The notes beneath the pieces are model-generated. The model made no database searches. It was not told where the DNA came from and was given only the letters and a program-made list of their open reading frames with translations. Position numbers and translations under genes: made by a program. From contig NC_065545.1 in assembly GCF_932294415.1 (NCBI RefSeq), forward strand, positions 21,360,357 through 21,424,356: a stretch of 64,000 bases of DNA, read 5' to 3'. Below, in pieces: positions 34,784 through 46,284 of this stretch. Source of the DNA: Quercus robur. Lineage: Eukaryota; Streptophyta; Magnoliopsida; Fagales; Fagaceae. Numbering within the stretch: position 1 is the first letter of the stretch; each line of letters begins with the position of its first letter.

Positions 34784-35582
34784 GCAAATGAACGGAAGCA
34801 CAAAGTCTTACTCAAAGGAATAGAGGGAGATGAATCGTGCGATAAATTAAGTTGTGCTGTTTAATTTAAGACATTCATTCCAATCCCAATGTATTCATTT
34901 TGCAATTTATAATACGTATGACATTCTGTTAATTGTGATCTTTTTATATTTTGTTTCTCTAAAGAGATTGCTATATTGTCATCCAATGTGTTATTAACAT
35001 TATCAATCTTATGAACTGACTTGTAATCCTATACATAAATATATTTAAAAATAAATATAATTAAGTGTATATTAAAAATTCCCCCTTAAGTTGAATATTA
35101 CTAAGGGTAGATTTTACATTTTTGTAACTTTTGAAAAGGCCTTATATAGATATTATTTGGTAGAGTATGCAAGTTCTTCAATCTTGATTATTATTTTTTT
35201 TTAGAGGAAAAAAAACAAGAAGTAGATATTTTGTTTCTTTTTAACTTTATTTTATTATTCTCAAAAGAAAAAACCAACTTAATTTTGTTATTGGGATGAA
35301 ATAAATTTATTTTATGTTTGCATTTTTCAAAGTAAGTTATAAAAATTGAGTCATTACTAACTTATATTGAAAATGAACAACCAATTTTTTAGAACATGCA
35401 AATTATTTATTTAAATTTATATTTGAACTAATAATAAGTTTTTATAAGAAAATATGGATTAAAAATGGTTTCAAATAGATTTTAAATATAAAATTAGAAG
35501 CAGTTTTAGATGAATTTAATTAAAATAATTTTAAATAGGTTAGAAGTATTATATATTTAAAGTGTTATATCGAAGCATAATA

Positions 35583-35620
<38 letters not shown>

Positions 35621-35647
35621 AGAAAGAAGACTAAAACTTTTATAAAA

Positions 35648-38600
35648 TTAGCCAGGATCGGCGAAGAGTACATCAACTAAGTGTGGTGGAACATCCTCCA
35701 TCCACACTGACAAACCTCTGACATTTCTAGCATGTCTAGCTAGGTTATGAGCTATTTTGTTACCGCTTCTACGTACATGGGAGAAGTTTATGCACTTACT
35801 TGACACAAGCATGGACTTAGCTGATTCCAGTAGGTGTCCAAACGATGAGAAAGAGGCTTCACTGCTGCGAAGGGAGTTGATCACCACTTCTGAATCTCCT
35901 TCAAGAACGAATTCAGCTATACCCAATTCTTGAGCAAAAACCAAAGCCCTTGCAGCTGCCATGGCTTCCACAATGTCTGAGGAGAATGGTAGCGGCGCTT
36001 GTTCCGACAATGAAGCAATCACGTTCCCTTGACTATCATGGACGACCACTCCCAATCCAGCCTTACCCAACTCCGGAAAAGAAGCCCCATCGAAATTTAG
36101 TTTGAAGCAATTCATAAGGGGCGGACTCCACTGTGTCTGTAGGGGATGACATGGAGACATAGGGAGCTGGCATAAGGATCTTTGGCTTTGCTGGAAGGCT
36201 GCCAGGAATTGATTTGCTTGTTGGAGGACCTGTGATCTAGGGAACTCATTTGAACTGACTCGGAGCTGGTTGCGACGGTACCAGATCGTCCACATTATCA
36301 TGGCCATTAATTCCAGATTTTTCTTTTTCTCATGCAGAATAGAAATCAGGTCTCTAGTATTTGAGATGGCATGTTGTCTTCGGTCTTCAAAGCCTGGAAC
36401 AACCTCCCATATTTCATCGAGCTTGGTACATTCCCATACTGCATGAATCACCGTTTCGGACTCCATTCCACACTGCTCACATTTGTCTTCCACTAAGATC
36501 TTTCTCCTCATTAAGTTATGCTTTGATGGTATCGCTTCCTTGCACATTCTCCATATGAAATGTCTCACTTTATTTGGAACATTAAGCCCCCAAACCTGGT
36601 TCCAAATACCACTTTGCCGCTGCTGGTTGGCTGAAGGATTCTGCACAAAATTGGATTTAGTTAGAAATTTTGACCCTGAATTTACAGTATACTTACCTGA
36701 TGGGGTGAAGGGCCAAATGATCTTGTCCTCCACAGGTATACGGCTCAATGGAATGCTGAGAACTAAATCAGCTTCATCTGGAGACAATAATCCATGCACT
36801 AAGTTGTGATCCCATGTTCTTGTGAGTGGATTGATGAGGTCAGACACTCTCCCATTTTCAAAGCCTGGAACAATATCAGATAAAACTCGTGGGTGTTCTA
36901 AGGATGGTAACCATGCATCATTCCATATGCTCACGGCTTCTCCACAGCCAATTCTCCATCTTGCACCCTTTAGAAGAACATCTCTTCCCTTTAAGATGCT
37001 ATGCCAAGCATGCGAACCGGTGCTAGTTTCCTGTGCCTCCCAGATGCTGCAATCTGGAAAAAACTTTGTTTTAAAGACTCTATAGAATAGGGAGTCCTTA
37101 TTATGAAGTAATCTCCAAGCTTGCTTAGCCAAGAGAGCATCGTTGAAGTTGGCTAGATCCTTAAAGCCCATACCACCTTCCTTTTTTGGGAGGCAGAGTG
37201 TTTCCCATTTCACCCAGTGCACTTTCCTCCTTTCACCTTTTTGGCCCCACCAAAATTTCCGTACTAGACTTTCAATTTCTGAGCAAAGACCCAACGGGAG
37301 TTTGAAGCAGCTCATGGTATAGGTTGGGATAGCTTGGACAACAGCTTTGATTAGAATTTCTCTTCCTGCCTGTGAGAGGAGTTTCTCCTTCCAACCCTGT
37401 AGTTTCTTCCAAACTCACTCTTTTATGTAATTGAAGCTTGCTTTTTTGTTTCTGCCCACCAGAGATGGTAATCCCAAGTATTTCTCATACTGAACAATTT
37501 CTGGAACCCCCAGTACCAGCTTTATCTGATTTCGGATATCATCACAAGTAGATTTACTGAAGAAGATCGTTGTCTTGCTTCGGTTAATCTGTTGTCCTGA
37601 ACATCTTCCATAAACTTCCAAAATATCCAGGACTCTTTGGCACTCCTCTATGGTAGCCCTGCAAAACAACAAGCTATCATCTGCAAACAAAAGATGGGTT
37701 AGTTTTGGGCTATTTCTACAAAGCGCATAACCCTTTATGTGGCCCTGTTGAGAGGCTTGGTTGATCAGCCCATTGAGACCCTCAGTGCAAAGTAAGAATA
37801 GGAATGGCGAGAGAGGGTCTCCTTGTCTAATGCCTCTTGTTGGAGTGATCATGCCTTTGGGTTCCCCATTTACCAGTATGGAATATGTCACAGTTTTGAC
37901 ACATAGCATCATAAGGCGGATCCAATGTTCATTGAACCCCATTTTTTCCATGACTGAGGACAGGTAATCCCACTCCACTCTGTCATAAGCTTTGCTCATG
38001 TCAAGCTTGATAGCCATATAGCTGTCCTTCCCTGTGTGTCTCTGCATACTATGTAAAGATTCAAAAGCTACCAAAATATTGTCAGAAATAAGTCGACTCT
38101 TTGTGAAAGCACTCTGATTTTCAGTAATGATATTAGGCAAAATTTTCTTAAGTCTATTTGCTAGCACTTTTGAGAAAATTTTATACAAAACATTACACAA
38201 ACTGATCGGTCTAAATTCAGAGGCAAATTCAGGATTTTTCTTCTTTGGAATGAGAGTTATGAAAGTGTGATTTAGATGGTCAGGTAAAGATGCAGAATTA
38301 AGATAATGCAACACCGAATGAGAAATATCATGTCCAATTAAGTTCCAATAATGTTGATAAAAGAGAGGAGGCATACCGTCAGGTCCTGGTGCTTTTAGTG
38401 GGGCCATTTGGCTGGTGGCCTGCTTTACCTCCAAGAGAGTGAATTCGGATGAGAGCATGGAATTCATATCCTCAGAGATAACTTTCTGAATGGAGTTTGT
38501 AGCCACGGGGCAGAAGGGTTGATTATTTGACTGAAACAGGTCCTGATAGTAGTGTACCAGGTTTTCAGCAATGTCCTCATTAGTGTCCATCACACGGCCA

Positions 38601-39745
38601 TTTGGATCTTTCAATTTTCGGATCAAGTTTTTTCTCTTCCTCTGGGACGCATAGCTGTGAAAGAATTTTGAATTTCTGTCCCCGAATTTAGCCCACGTAA
38701 CCTTTGCTCTTTGGAACCAGAGTCTATTTTCTTTATCAACCAGTTCCGCTATCTCCTTTTGCAACTCACGAACGTGATGGTTATTTCCAGTTCTCATGGC
38801 TATTTTTTCAGCCTCCTTAAATTCCTTCCTCTTTCGGTTCAGTACCATTTTGACATTCCCAAAGCATTCCCGCTCCCATATTCGGAGTTCTTTACCACAT
38901 CTATCAATTTTATGCATGACATGATCACGATCCTCCTCTTCTCCTCTTGACAACCAAACTGATTCAATAATATTTGAGCACCCACGATCAGAGAGCCACA
39001 CCTCTTCGAACCTGAATGGTTTAGCATAAGATGGAATGTCTAACCCATCCAATGAGATCCACAAAGGAGAGTGATCCGAAGAGTCTGAGTGCAGATGGTG
39101 GATTTTTGTGCCTGTGAATTTCATGAACCACTCATGGTTAGCCATCCCACGATCCAGTCTTTCCCACAAAGAATGACCATCTGCAAAATGTTTTCTCCAA
39201 GTAAATTGCTCTCCCATATATCCAAGGTCAAGAAATCCACACTCATCTATAACATCCCGGAAAAGTTGCATCTGAGCCTGACTTCTATTATTTCCTCCCA
39301 ACTTCTCCGAACTTTTTGTGATTTCATTGAAATCCCCAGCACAAAGCCAGGGAAGATTATGTCTAGTGTTGAGCAACCTCATTTTATTCCAAGCTTCCAT
39401 TCTCTTGTGTGTAGCCGGTTCACCATAGAAACCTGTGAATCTCCATGCTTCGTCGCTGCCTTTGTTAATTATGGAATCAATATGGTATTTGGAGAAAGAA
39501 TCCACCCAGACATCAATGGAGTTTTTCCAATAAAGAGCTAAACCTCCACCACCTCTAGGGTTTTTTTCCACATAAAACATGTTATCAAACTTGATGCTTC
39601 TTTGTACTTCTTTTAGCCTAGCTTCATCTGCCCATGTTTCGGCTAAAAACACAACGGAGGGATCTTTTGCCCGAATCACTACCTCGAGCTCTTTTCCTGT
39701 TCGCAGGTTCCCAAGCCCACGACAGTTCCAAACTATAAAACTCAT
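35648..39745 (-). pseudogene. LINE ORF2: endonuclease, reverse transcriptase and RNase H (one in-frame stop)
   Basis: A 1365-residue frame with one TGA at 37417-37415. The N-terminal AP endonuclease shows MSFIVWNCRGLGN, FLAETW, GDFNEI and SDHSPLW. Reverse transcriptase follows: FRPISLCNVLYKIFSKVLAN, SAFTKSRLISDNILVAFE, GIRQGDPLSPFLFLLCTE and catalytic FADD at 37687-37676. A zf-RVT region (about 36500) and a plant-type RNase H (NFDGASFPELGKAGLG, EGDSEVVINSL, SHVRRSGNKIAHNLARHA) complete it. The stop lies in IKE*VWKKLQGWKEKLLSQA, where relatives have Arg (CGA), so a single C-to-T change explains it. With that codon restored by evolution or read-through it would be a complete protein; as it stands it ends before RNase H. 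Confidence 0.93.
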
Positions 39746-41181
39746 TGTGCTTGGCGGGACTGCTGAGCAGCCTCCGCCATTAGATTTTGTTTGCTTTCTC
39801 CCTTTGAAACCTGTGTTTTTTTTATGGGTAACTCGGGAAGATACTCTACTTCTTCTTCTCTGTTTCTCTTTTTTGCCGTGGGACTTTGTGGTGGGTCAGT
39901 CTCCATGGGATTGTCTCTTGCCAATCTTTTCCAAGTCCGCAAAGTTTTGCTTCCTTGAACAAATGGAAGGGAGTTGTCCATCACGTGATGTGCTTGATCT
40001 TGTGCTTCAAGATTTTGCATGGACGGGGTAGGAGGCTTCTCATTGGTTGGTGTGGCTAATGGTGCAACTATAGAGTCAATTTCCACACGTGCCTCTTGCT
40101 TATCAAACTTATTGATTTCTAAGTCAAGTTCCTGTATCTGCGCTTCAAAGGCAGCATTATCAGTAAGGCAGGCAGTTAAATTGGAATTAGAGATACTTAC
40201 CTCAGACAATGGGTTGCGAGATTCTTGGCCATTCAGCGAGGTTTGCTCCCTTGAGTCACTTTTTTCCCATTTTTCTGCATTATTATGTTCAGCGCCGTCC
40301 TTCTTCCCTGAACCAGATCGGACCTGTTCTTCCCTGGCAGAGTTGATCACCGTTTCAGTGGGCTTTCCATAGTTTGAACGCTGAGTTGGCTTTGGGACGC
40401 CACCCAAGCCATCGTCGATGCCAGGAACCACCACGAACGGACTTTTTCCAGGATTATACGGCAGCGCTCTCATCCATGGTCCATATTCGTGAGGCTCTGT
40501 TTTTTCCGTGTCTCTTTTTGCCAACCAATGATCACAATCCTTTCCATCATGTGAGATTAATCCACACCAATAACAGAAATTAGGGAGTTTCTCGTACTTG
40601 AAAGAAACCCAGCTCTCTTCGTCATCTTCCAGTGCAATTCGGCGACCCCGGCGCAGAGGCTTCGAGATGTCGATTTCTACTTGGATGCGTATGAAGTCAC
40701 CGCCAACCAGATCACTGGAGTTTTCGAATGGTACTACTTGGCCAATTGATTCTCCTATTTCGATTGCAGTGTCTGAATCAAGCATTCGCATCGGCAATCC
40801 GTGGAGTTGTACCCAGATTTTTAGCTTAGTAAATCGCAAATATCTCGCCGGAGTTGATCCGTCAAACTTCTGTAACAGAATGACATGTTTGTCGAAAGTC
40901 CAAGGTTCATTGGCGAGGACCCGCTCCGCATCTGATTCAGCTTCAAATACGAACAGAAGGATATGGTCACCAACCTCACGCACCTTGAATTCTTTTTTGG
41001 CTCTCCAAAGTGGTTTAAAGGTGCGGCTTATTGCTTCCACGTTCAAGGCTCTCCTTGTAAGGAATTTTGCAGCCAAAACAAACTCCTTGTTGCGAAGGTT
41101 TTTCGACTTTGACAGACTGAGTTTTGTGTCCTCTTCCTCTGTCAGGGATAATTTTTTCCAGTCTTGAAGAATATCGTCCAT
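39742..41181 (-). CDS. LINE ORF1 (DUF4283 / CCHC nucleic-acid-binding protein)
   Basis: An intact 479-residue frame starting MDDILQDWKKLSLTEEE. Residues about 30-190 are the DUF4283 domain of plant LINEs (LNVEAISRTFKPLWRAKKEF, LRFTKLKIWVQLHGLPMRML). A zinc knuckle follows: CYWCGLISHDGKDC (C-x2-C-x4-H-x4-C, near residue 210). The C-terminal half is polar and ends in KK/RNR-rich patches. It is expected to bind LINE RNA in a ribonucleoprotein. Its TGA overlaps the ORF2 ATG. Confidence 0.92.
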   Translation of the reverse strand: MDDILQDWKKLSLTEEEDTKLSLSKSKNLRNKEFVLAAKFLTRRALNVEAISRTFKPLWRAKKEFKVREVGDHILLFVFEAESDAERVLANEPWTFDKHVILLQKFDGSTPARYLRFTKLKIWVQLHGLPMRMLDSDTAIEIGESIGQVVPFENSSDLVGGDFIRIQVEIDISKPLRRGRRIALEDDEESWVSFKYEKLPNFCYWCGLISHDGKDCDHWLAKRDTEKTEPHEYGPWMRALPYNPGKSPFVVVPGIDDGLGGVPKPTQRSNYGKPTETVINSAREEQVRSGSGKKDGAEHNNAEKWEKSDSREQTSLNGQESRNPLSEVSISNSNLTACLTDNAAFEAQIQELDLEINKFDKQEARVEIDSIVAPLATPTNEKPPTPSMQNLEAQDQAHHVMDNSLPFVQGSKTLRTWKRLARDNPMETDPPQSPTAKKRNREEEVEYLPELPIKKTQVSKGESKQNLMAEAAQQSRQAQ

Positions 41182-41674
41182 GGTGTTGATGCTAGAATGA
41201 AGGAGTAAAGAGAAAAAATGCAGACCACACGGGGAGGATTACGGTGGTCAGGAAGGCCCTACTGCTAAGGAAGATTAACAGAGGGGATGAGTTATCATTC
41301 CTGGGAAGATAACAAAGTTCTACGTTCTAGCAACCCAGAGAGCGGCTAGGGCAACTCAGAGAGCGACTAGGGCGAGAAAAAAATACAGGATTTAGTAGTT
41401 GAATGGAACTCGAAGCATAATATACTTTAATTGAATCTTTTATGATTTTTAAGTTTAGATATAGAAGCACAAAGTTGAAGCCTATTAAAAATTTTAAGGC
41501 ATTTGACATCATATTATGGTTTATTAATTAAACTTCCACTGTAATATATTAATAATATAGCACATTTTTTTTTTTTAGACTTATAGCTCATTTTATTATG
41601 TATAATATATTACGAGGAAGAATAAAATTATCAAATGAGAAAAAGAAGCATTGCCAAAGATTCCTGATGCTATT

Positions 41675-41735
41675 ATTATTATTATTATTTTAGAGAGTTT
41701 CAGTTTATGATGTTCACTTTTGATAATAGGTAAAA
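41675..41735 (-). mobile_element. SINE 3' fragment
   Basis: Minus strand CATAAACTGAAACTCTCTAA, then (AAT)n, matching the 3' part of the SINE at 9842-10015 (GGTTGAAACTCTATAAA). Only the tail end is present. Confidence 0.5.
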
Positions 41736-41889
41736 TACTATTACAATGTGCTTGACTATCTATATTATAGAAAACTAGTATGTAACCCGTGCTACCGCAC
41801 GAGAATGGATATATTATTAATTATGAGTTTATTCATGTTTAAAAGGCTTAGTTAAGTCTAAATTCATAGGATTTCAATAAAGGGAAAAA

Positions 41890-41951
41890 TAGACCTAACC
41901 GTACCCATTCTTCCTGGACTTTGGACTGCCTCAAAGGCTTGGCCTTTCCAC
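41890..41951 (-). pseudogene. Possible captured TMA7-like exon
   Basis: After a TTTGTAG acceptor the frame reads GGKAKPLRQSKVQEEWVR. This resembles the start of TMA7 (translation-machinery-associated 7), where plant proteins read ...GGKAKPLKQPK... The match is short and the end diverges, so another Lys-rich protein is possible. Confidence 0.4.
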
Positions 41952-42837
41952 CTACAAACCCATAAATAAATAAACATTAACAAAGAGTGCAGTCGAGATC
42001 TCATAGGGAATATATACTTGAAATAAATCAATGATAAATGATATTAAAATCGAATCAACAGAGAGTCAAAGGAACCTACCCAAAAAATGGCTCTGGTAGT
42101 GCGATGGCAGAAGAAATAAAGTTTCACAAAAGAGGGTAGAAATAGACCTTTGCAAGAGTTTTGCTATATGTATGGAGTGCCTCGTTCTTGTCCCCTGTAG
42201 ACAAATAGAAAAATAAAATAATACAATTTTACATTCCAAACAACAATCATAATTATAATAAGAAAAGGGTAATACAAATCAAATAGTTGGTCTGCAATAC
42301 TCAATCCAGTTTGGAGTATTCATTAAATTAGAAAGTTAACATTGACACCCAAACCAGTAGATATGGAAATTTGAAGAAAAAAAAGGACACCAAAATTAAA
42401 AGGAATTAAAAAACAAATGATCAAAAAAAAAAAAAACACTAAATAAAATTCAGAGAATGAATTGAAATAAGAAGAAGAAGAAGAAAAGAACATCACACAG
42501 GATGACAACCAAACCACGTTTAAGCAAAGAAAATTCCTTGTTTCTTGGCAATACCTTCAATGGTTGTCAACCCTAAGCTAAATGGGTTTCAAACGTCTTT
42601 GATCATGCCCTTTATTTCTTCGTCATTCAAGCTTAATCAAAACTGATAACCCAAATACCTAAATTAATAAAAATCAACCCAAAATAACAAAACCTAAATC
42701 ATATTTGATACCAATTTTTATTGTTTAAAGAAACCTGTATCAATAGTGGTTCAGGCAATATATATTGGTGGGAAGAGGCTGGATTAAAGGTGGGAGATGG
42801 TCTAACATGGTGGTGGTCCTTAATCTCTCCTTCACAG

Positions 42838-42950
42838 TGCCATACGACTCTCTCCTTCCCCCTGTCTCTTGTGAAATCAGTGATTTCATTGGGTATAAAA
42901 ATAGCCTCTTTGGTTTTCACGTTTGACTGCAAAATCAAGAAAAAACTTAC
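42838..42950 (-). repeat. Duplicated 105-bp segment inside the Helitron, copy 1
   Basis: Minus strand TTGATTTTGCAG followed by TCAAACGTGAAAACCAAAG, then a frame reading NEITDFTRD. Nearly identical to copy 2 at 44343-44449. Confidence 0.85.
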
Positions 42951-43052
42951 TCATCTATACAACATGTGGAGCTAAACTATAAAAATAATTTTCAATGCCA
43001 TTAATCATCAATCATCAGCATGACAACAATAAACCTTTACTGAAACATTCTT

Positions 43053-43135
43053 TTTTTTATTGCACCTAGTGGGTCTTGAACCTATGACCTCACCCTCCAC
43101 TAAGAACTTATAGGGGGGGAGGTGCTAGGTGGATA
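43053..43135 (-). mobile_element. SINE-like fragment with a good B-box
   Basis: Minus strand contains GGTTCAAGACCC, fitting the polymerase III B-box, after a G-poor A-box-like stretch. No tail found. Confidence 0.4.
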
Positions 43136-43418
43136 GAGAAGAATTCAAATATGCCCTTAAAGCAATTAAAGATTATTCTTCCTTTAAGTTTCTTCATAGC
43201 GGACCTTTAGTTGAGGAGGAATCTAGAGATATCAAATCATGACAGAAAAAGTAGGGAAATAGAGCACTCACCTATACAACATGTGGAGCTAAACTTAAAA
43301 AAGAATTTTCTACACCATAATAAATTGCAACAAATAAACGGGGAAAAGATGTCACATTTAGGCTCAGATGCAACTAAGTCATAAACTTGAAATTATATAA
43401 TGCAAATCAGAATTTTAC

Positions 43419-44280
43419 CAATTAGAATATATATAACTCTTAATTCTTTTAATCGTCTAGCAAGAATCAGCCTAATGGTAATTGCTCCATATATGCAGAG
43501 AAGGAAATGCTTGCAAATTGTTAAAGAAGCATGTAAAATAAATAAAACCTGAAAAACAATCTTAACATAAAAATCAGAGAAGAATAAACAGATACAACAT
43601 ATTGCCTTACATCTCAAATAAAGTTACAATAATTGATACAAAAATATAGAAGAAACATCAAGGAAACTTCTCACTGATTGACGCTATTTAAAACTTGGAA
43701 CGAAAGTTAAGAAAATAGTTTGGAACTTCTCCACTATTGTGCCATGAATTTCAAAAGTTTTATATAGCATAGAAAGTATGTCTTGTTTTTCCTAATCACC
43801 TCACAATCTTGGACATGAGGATTAAATGGTCAAATTTCCAAACCGAAGAAAATTAAAGCTTTGTTCAAAGGCCCATCTCATAACATTAGCTGTAGAGATA
43901 GATTTGCTACCCCTCATTATCAACATCTTCTAAGGAGGCACTAACTAAAATAATGAACTATTTTATGTAGCCAGAGAATCCTATTTACCATAGCATATAT
44001 CTAGACAGTATAAACTCTGTTGCAAATCAGATATTACTCACCACAAAAGAAAAGCCATAAAGTAGCCAGTGTTTCTCTCCCCTATACAATTATTCTGCAC
44101 CAATGAAGAGCTAAGTGGAAATTGAGAGTAATATTTAACAATTAAAAAACAAACCATCTCACTACAAAAGATTAAAAAATAATAAACAAAATAGTTTGAT
44201 ATTTTACCATCCATCCACAATGATGGTCAAAGCGAGCAACACAGCGATCACAAATGCTGCAGTGCTTGGACCTGGCAGGT
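43419..44280 (-). pseudogene. Captured exons of a DHHC protein S-acyltransferase (PAT17-like)
   Basis: Three exons with intervening introns. Exon 44208-44280: [20 protein letters not shown] then CGWM, the Cys-rich domain and catalytic DHHC, ending ATG|GTAAAA. Exon 44042-44094: NNCIGERNTGYFMAFLLW. Exon about 43419-43510: HFLLCIYGAITIRLILARRL then KELRVIYIL, part of a membrane segment. Order and wording match plant DHHC enzymes of the PAT17 type, which palmitoylate membrane proteins. N-terminal membrane segments and the C-terminus are absent, and the third exon's acceptor appears as TTTGCAA instead of TTTGCAG. It lies in a Helitron, so this is a captured fragment with its introns, not a working gene. 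Confidence 0.8.
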
Positions 44281-44342
44281 CTGAACCAAAGGAGGAAACA
44301 ATCATTATTAAAAGAATTAAATGAAAGTTTCCAAAGAAATCT

Positions 44343-44449
44343 CTACGACTCTCTCCCTCCCCGTCTCTTGTGAAATCAGTGATTTCATTGGGTATCAAAA
44401 TAACCTCTTTGGTTTTCACGTTTGACTGCAAAATCAAGAAAAAACTTAA
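44343..44449 (-). repeat. Duplicated 105-bp segment inside the Helitron, copy 2
   Basis: See copy 1 at 42838-42950. It lies just upstream of the DHHC exons. Confidence 0.85.
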
Positions 44450-44671
44450 TTAGCACAATAACTCACTTGACCCGATACATAGAAATGGTTTTAATGAGAA
44501 TGGACCCACATACATTTAGCCACATGGAACAAAATTCAACTTCAATTTCAGATTTTAATTAAACGATTGGAAGGATAATTATGAACTGATCGCCATATAG
44601 ATGTAGACACATGGCACAAAATTAGAGTTCTAATTTGGAATTGCAATTTGAGTTTCTCTCTATTTCACCTA

Positions 44672-44697
44672 TTATATATATATATATATATATATTA
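44672..44697. repeat. (TA)n at the Helitron 5' end
   Basis: About twelve TA units; similar TA runs mark the 5' ends of the Helitrons at 8257 and 23890. Confidence 0.9.
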
Positions 44698-44888
44698 TAG
44701 AATATTCTAGATGACCATAAATACCTATTTTCCCCCTCAAATTAATTGTGGATTCCATTATGAATTTAATTAATAAGACTCATTATTATGTGAGAGTGAA
44801 AAATACGTATTTATGGTACTTTGGGAGTACTATATACCCACTAGCCTTATTACTTTCATTTATATTAGGAGGATTACCAAGAATAATT

Positions 44889-45025
44889 CATTTATAATTT
44901 ATCTAAATATATAAGTAAGTTTTGGTTTTAAAGAGAATTTAAATGAGAAGGAATGTTATCCCAAAGCATTCCCCCTCCATTAAAACCAAAACTTACTTAT
45001 CATATATATAGATAAATTTTAAATG
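44889..45025. mobile_element. Foldback / MITE-like inverted repeat
   Basis: Two arms of about 45 bp (CATTTATAATTTATCTAAAT ... AAGTAAGTTTTGGTTTTAA and its complement) enclose about 45 bp. The inner part also pairs (GGAATG ... CATTCC). The RNA would form one long hairpin. Downstream at about 45190-45227 an 18-bp unit (CACTTTTACATTATAGTT) is repeated twice. Confidence 0.75.
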
Positions 45026-45412
45026 TAAATTTTTACTAAGATGTGATATACATGACATTAATTTGATTTTGTGTGGTTTGCATTATTAATTTATTATTAT
45101 TATTTTTAGTTCATTAGTTTTTTTTAAATGTTATTACGTCTAAATAAAAGTTAAAGACATTTGGAGGATTTAAATGAGAGGGATTCTTTCTCACTTTTAC
45201 ATTATAGTTCACTTTTACATTATAGTTAGCTTAAGGATTCTCCCATGCATTGAATAATAGCAATGAGCCAACAAGTAAGTAATGCTAACGTGAGTCTACT
45301 CGGCCAAAGCTTAATAACGGTACTAAGGCAATTTAGCCAAGCAGACTTGGATTTTATACTTTGTTTTGGTGGAAAATGTATTTTAAGAAAGACAAGATTT
45401 TGCTACAAACTT

Positions 45413-46066
45413 TGATGATGCACGAAAATCGTTAGTGAGTTGATGGCTCCTGATTGCTCTGATGGGTACCTGAAGAATAATAAAACAAGAACCAAACAGA
45501 AAGCACCGATGGGGTACTAGTCAAAGATCTTCCGAAGGTTAAGTCAGTGAATGAGAAATTTCCAAGAACTTTATAGTGAGAGAGCTAGAGATTTTCTGCG
45601 TACCTAGGAAAGAAAGAGAACTGTTGCTTATATAGTGGTGGGGAAGAGCCCTAGATCCCAAGAATAGGGGGATTTTCTTTATAGGGAGATGGTGGAGTTA
45701 ATGCTATCAAGATCTTAGGGATACTTTCCATTCTGGGAAGGTGAAAGTCGTGTGGTAGGGTCTTTGTGCGTGATACGTAAGATGTTTCCATATATGAATA
45801 TGTGTGTAGACCACATAAGGCCATGTAGGACTCATTGGTATGCCTCTTCGTCAATTAGGGGTCCTTTGTCAGTTAAGGGATCCTCCATCGGTCTGATAGG
45901 GAGGCGCACCCGTCAGCTTCGTCTTTGATCTATCCTCATGGCCATTGGTTCCTTAGGAAGCCCACGGTTTCTATGGGGCCGATGGTTCCTCTGAAGTCAT
46001 CGGCCTTTTCCTTGACGGCCTCTGTTTGTTTATGGGTCCCAATTTTATTACCAAAAATACCCTTAT
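45413..46066 (-). repeat. Element B 3' LTR (left copy)
   Basis: Starts TGATGATGCACGAAAATCG and runs to about CCAAAAATACCCTTA. It carries about 26 bp more than the right copy near 45850-45880 (a partial repeat of GTCAGTTAAGGGATCCTCC). Confidence 0.9.
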
Positions 46067-46271
46067 AAGCTGCCCCATACTCTGTGGTCCCATCGGCTAT
46101 GATCGACGGGTCTTAGGGTAATAAGGGTTTTTATGAGCATTAATTGCTTTATTGAAGAGTGTGACATTAATGGGGTAGTTAGCTCTGAGAATGAATGCTA
46201 GATGTCATGTGGCACTTTTTGATTGGTCTCATTTCTAATCAAAAGCATTGCTTCTTATACTGCGCTCCTTC

Positions 46272-46284
46272 GCTCTATAAATAG
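46272..46284 (+). promoter_or_regulatory. TATA box of the element B antisense gene
   Basis: CTCTATAAATAGT on the plus strand, just inside the 3' LTR, with a leader of about 160 bp to the donor CTTC|GTAAGTCTCC near 46441. It points toward the antisense gene, away from pol. Confidence 0.6.

Larger units (their letters stand above)
35589..41409 (-). mobile_element. Full-length L1-type LINE
   Basis: A non-LTR retrotransposon of 5.8 kb on the minus strand. It is flanked by a 19-bp duplication, TCGAAGCATAATATACTTT, at 35570-35588 and 41410-41428, identical in both copies. It ends in about 31 A (T run on the plus strand to 35619). ORF1 (39742-41181) and ORF2 (35648-39745) overlap by ATGA. The 5' UTR (41182-41409) holds two copies of a 21-bp unit, CCCTAG[T/C]CGCTCTCTG[A/G]GTTG. 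The perfect duplication and a single nonsense change mean a young insertion. Confidence 0.95.
41775..44701 (-). mobile_element. Helitron with captured gene exons
   Basis: Minus-strand 3' end: CTCGTGC-GGTA-GCACGGG, a 7-bp stem (one G-T pair), then TTACATA and CTAG at 41778-41775 followed by T. This is the classic Helitron hairpin-plus-CTRR terminus. The 5' end is placed at TCTATAATATAT (about 44701), where the preceding base is T rather than A; it shares AATAGGTGAAAT...GAGAGAAAC with the other copies. Inside are exons of a DHHC acyltransferase, a possible TMA7 exon, an internal duplicate of about 105 bp and a SINE piece. No helicase gene. Confidence 0.68.

Noticed and set aside
40019-41167. 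Plus-strand frames of 117 and 189 codons
   Set aside because: Antisense of LINE ORF1; no domain.
42323-42517. Hydrophobic frame resembling a membrane protein
   Set aside because: Low-complexity Phe/Ser from A/T-rich DNA inside the Helitron.
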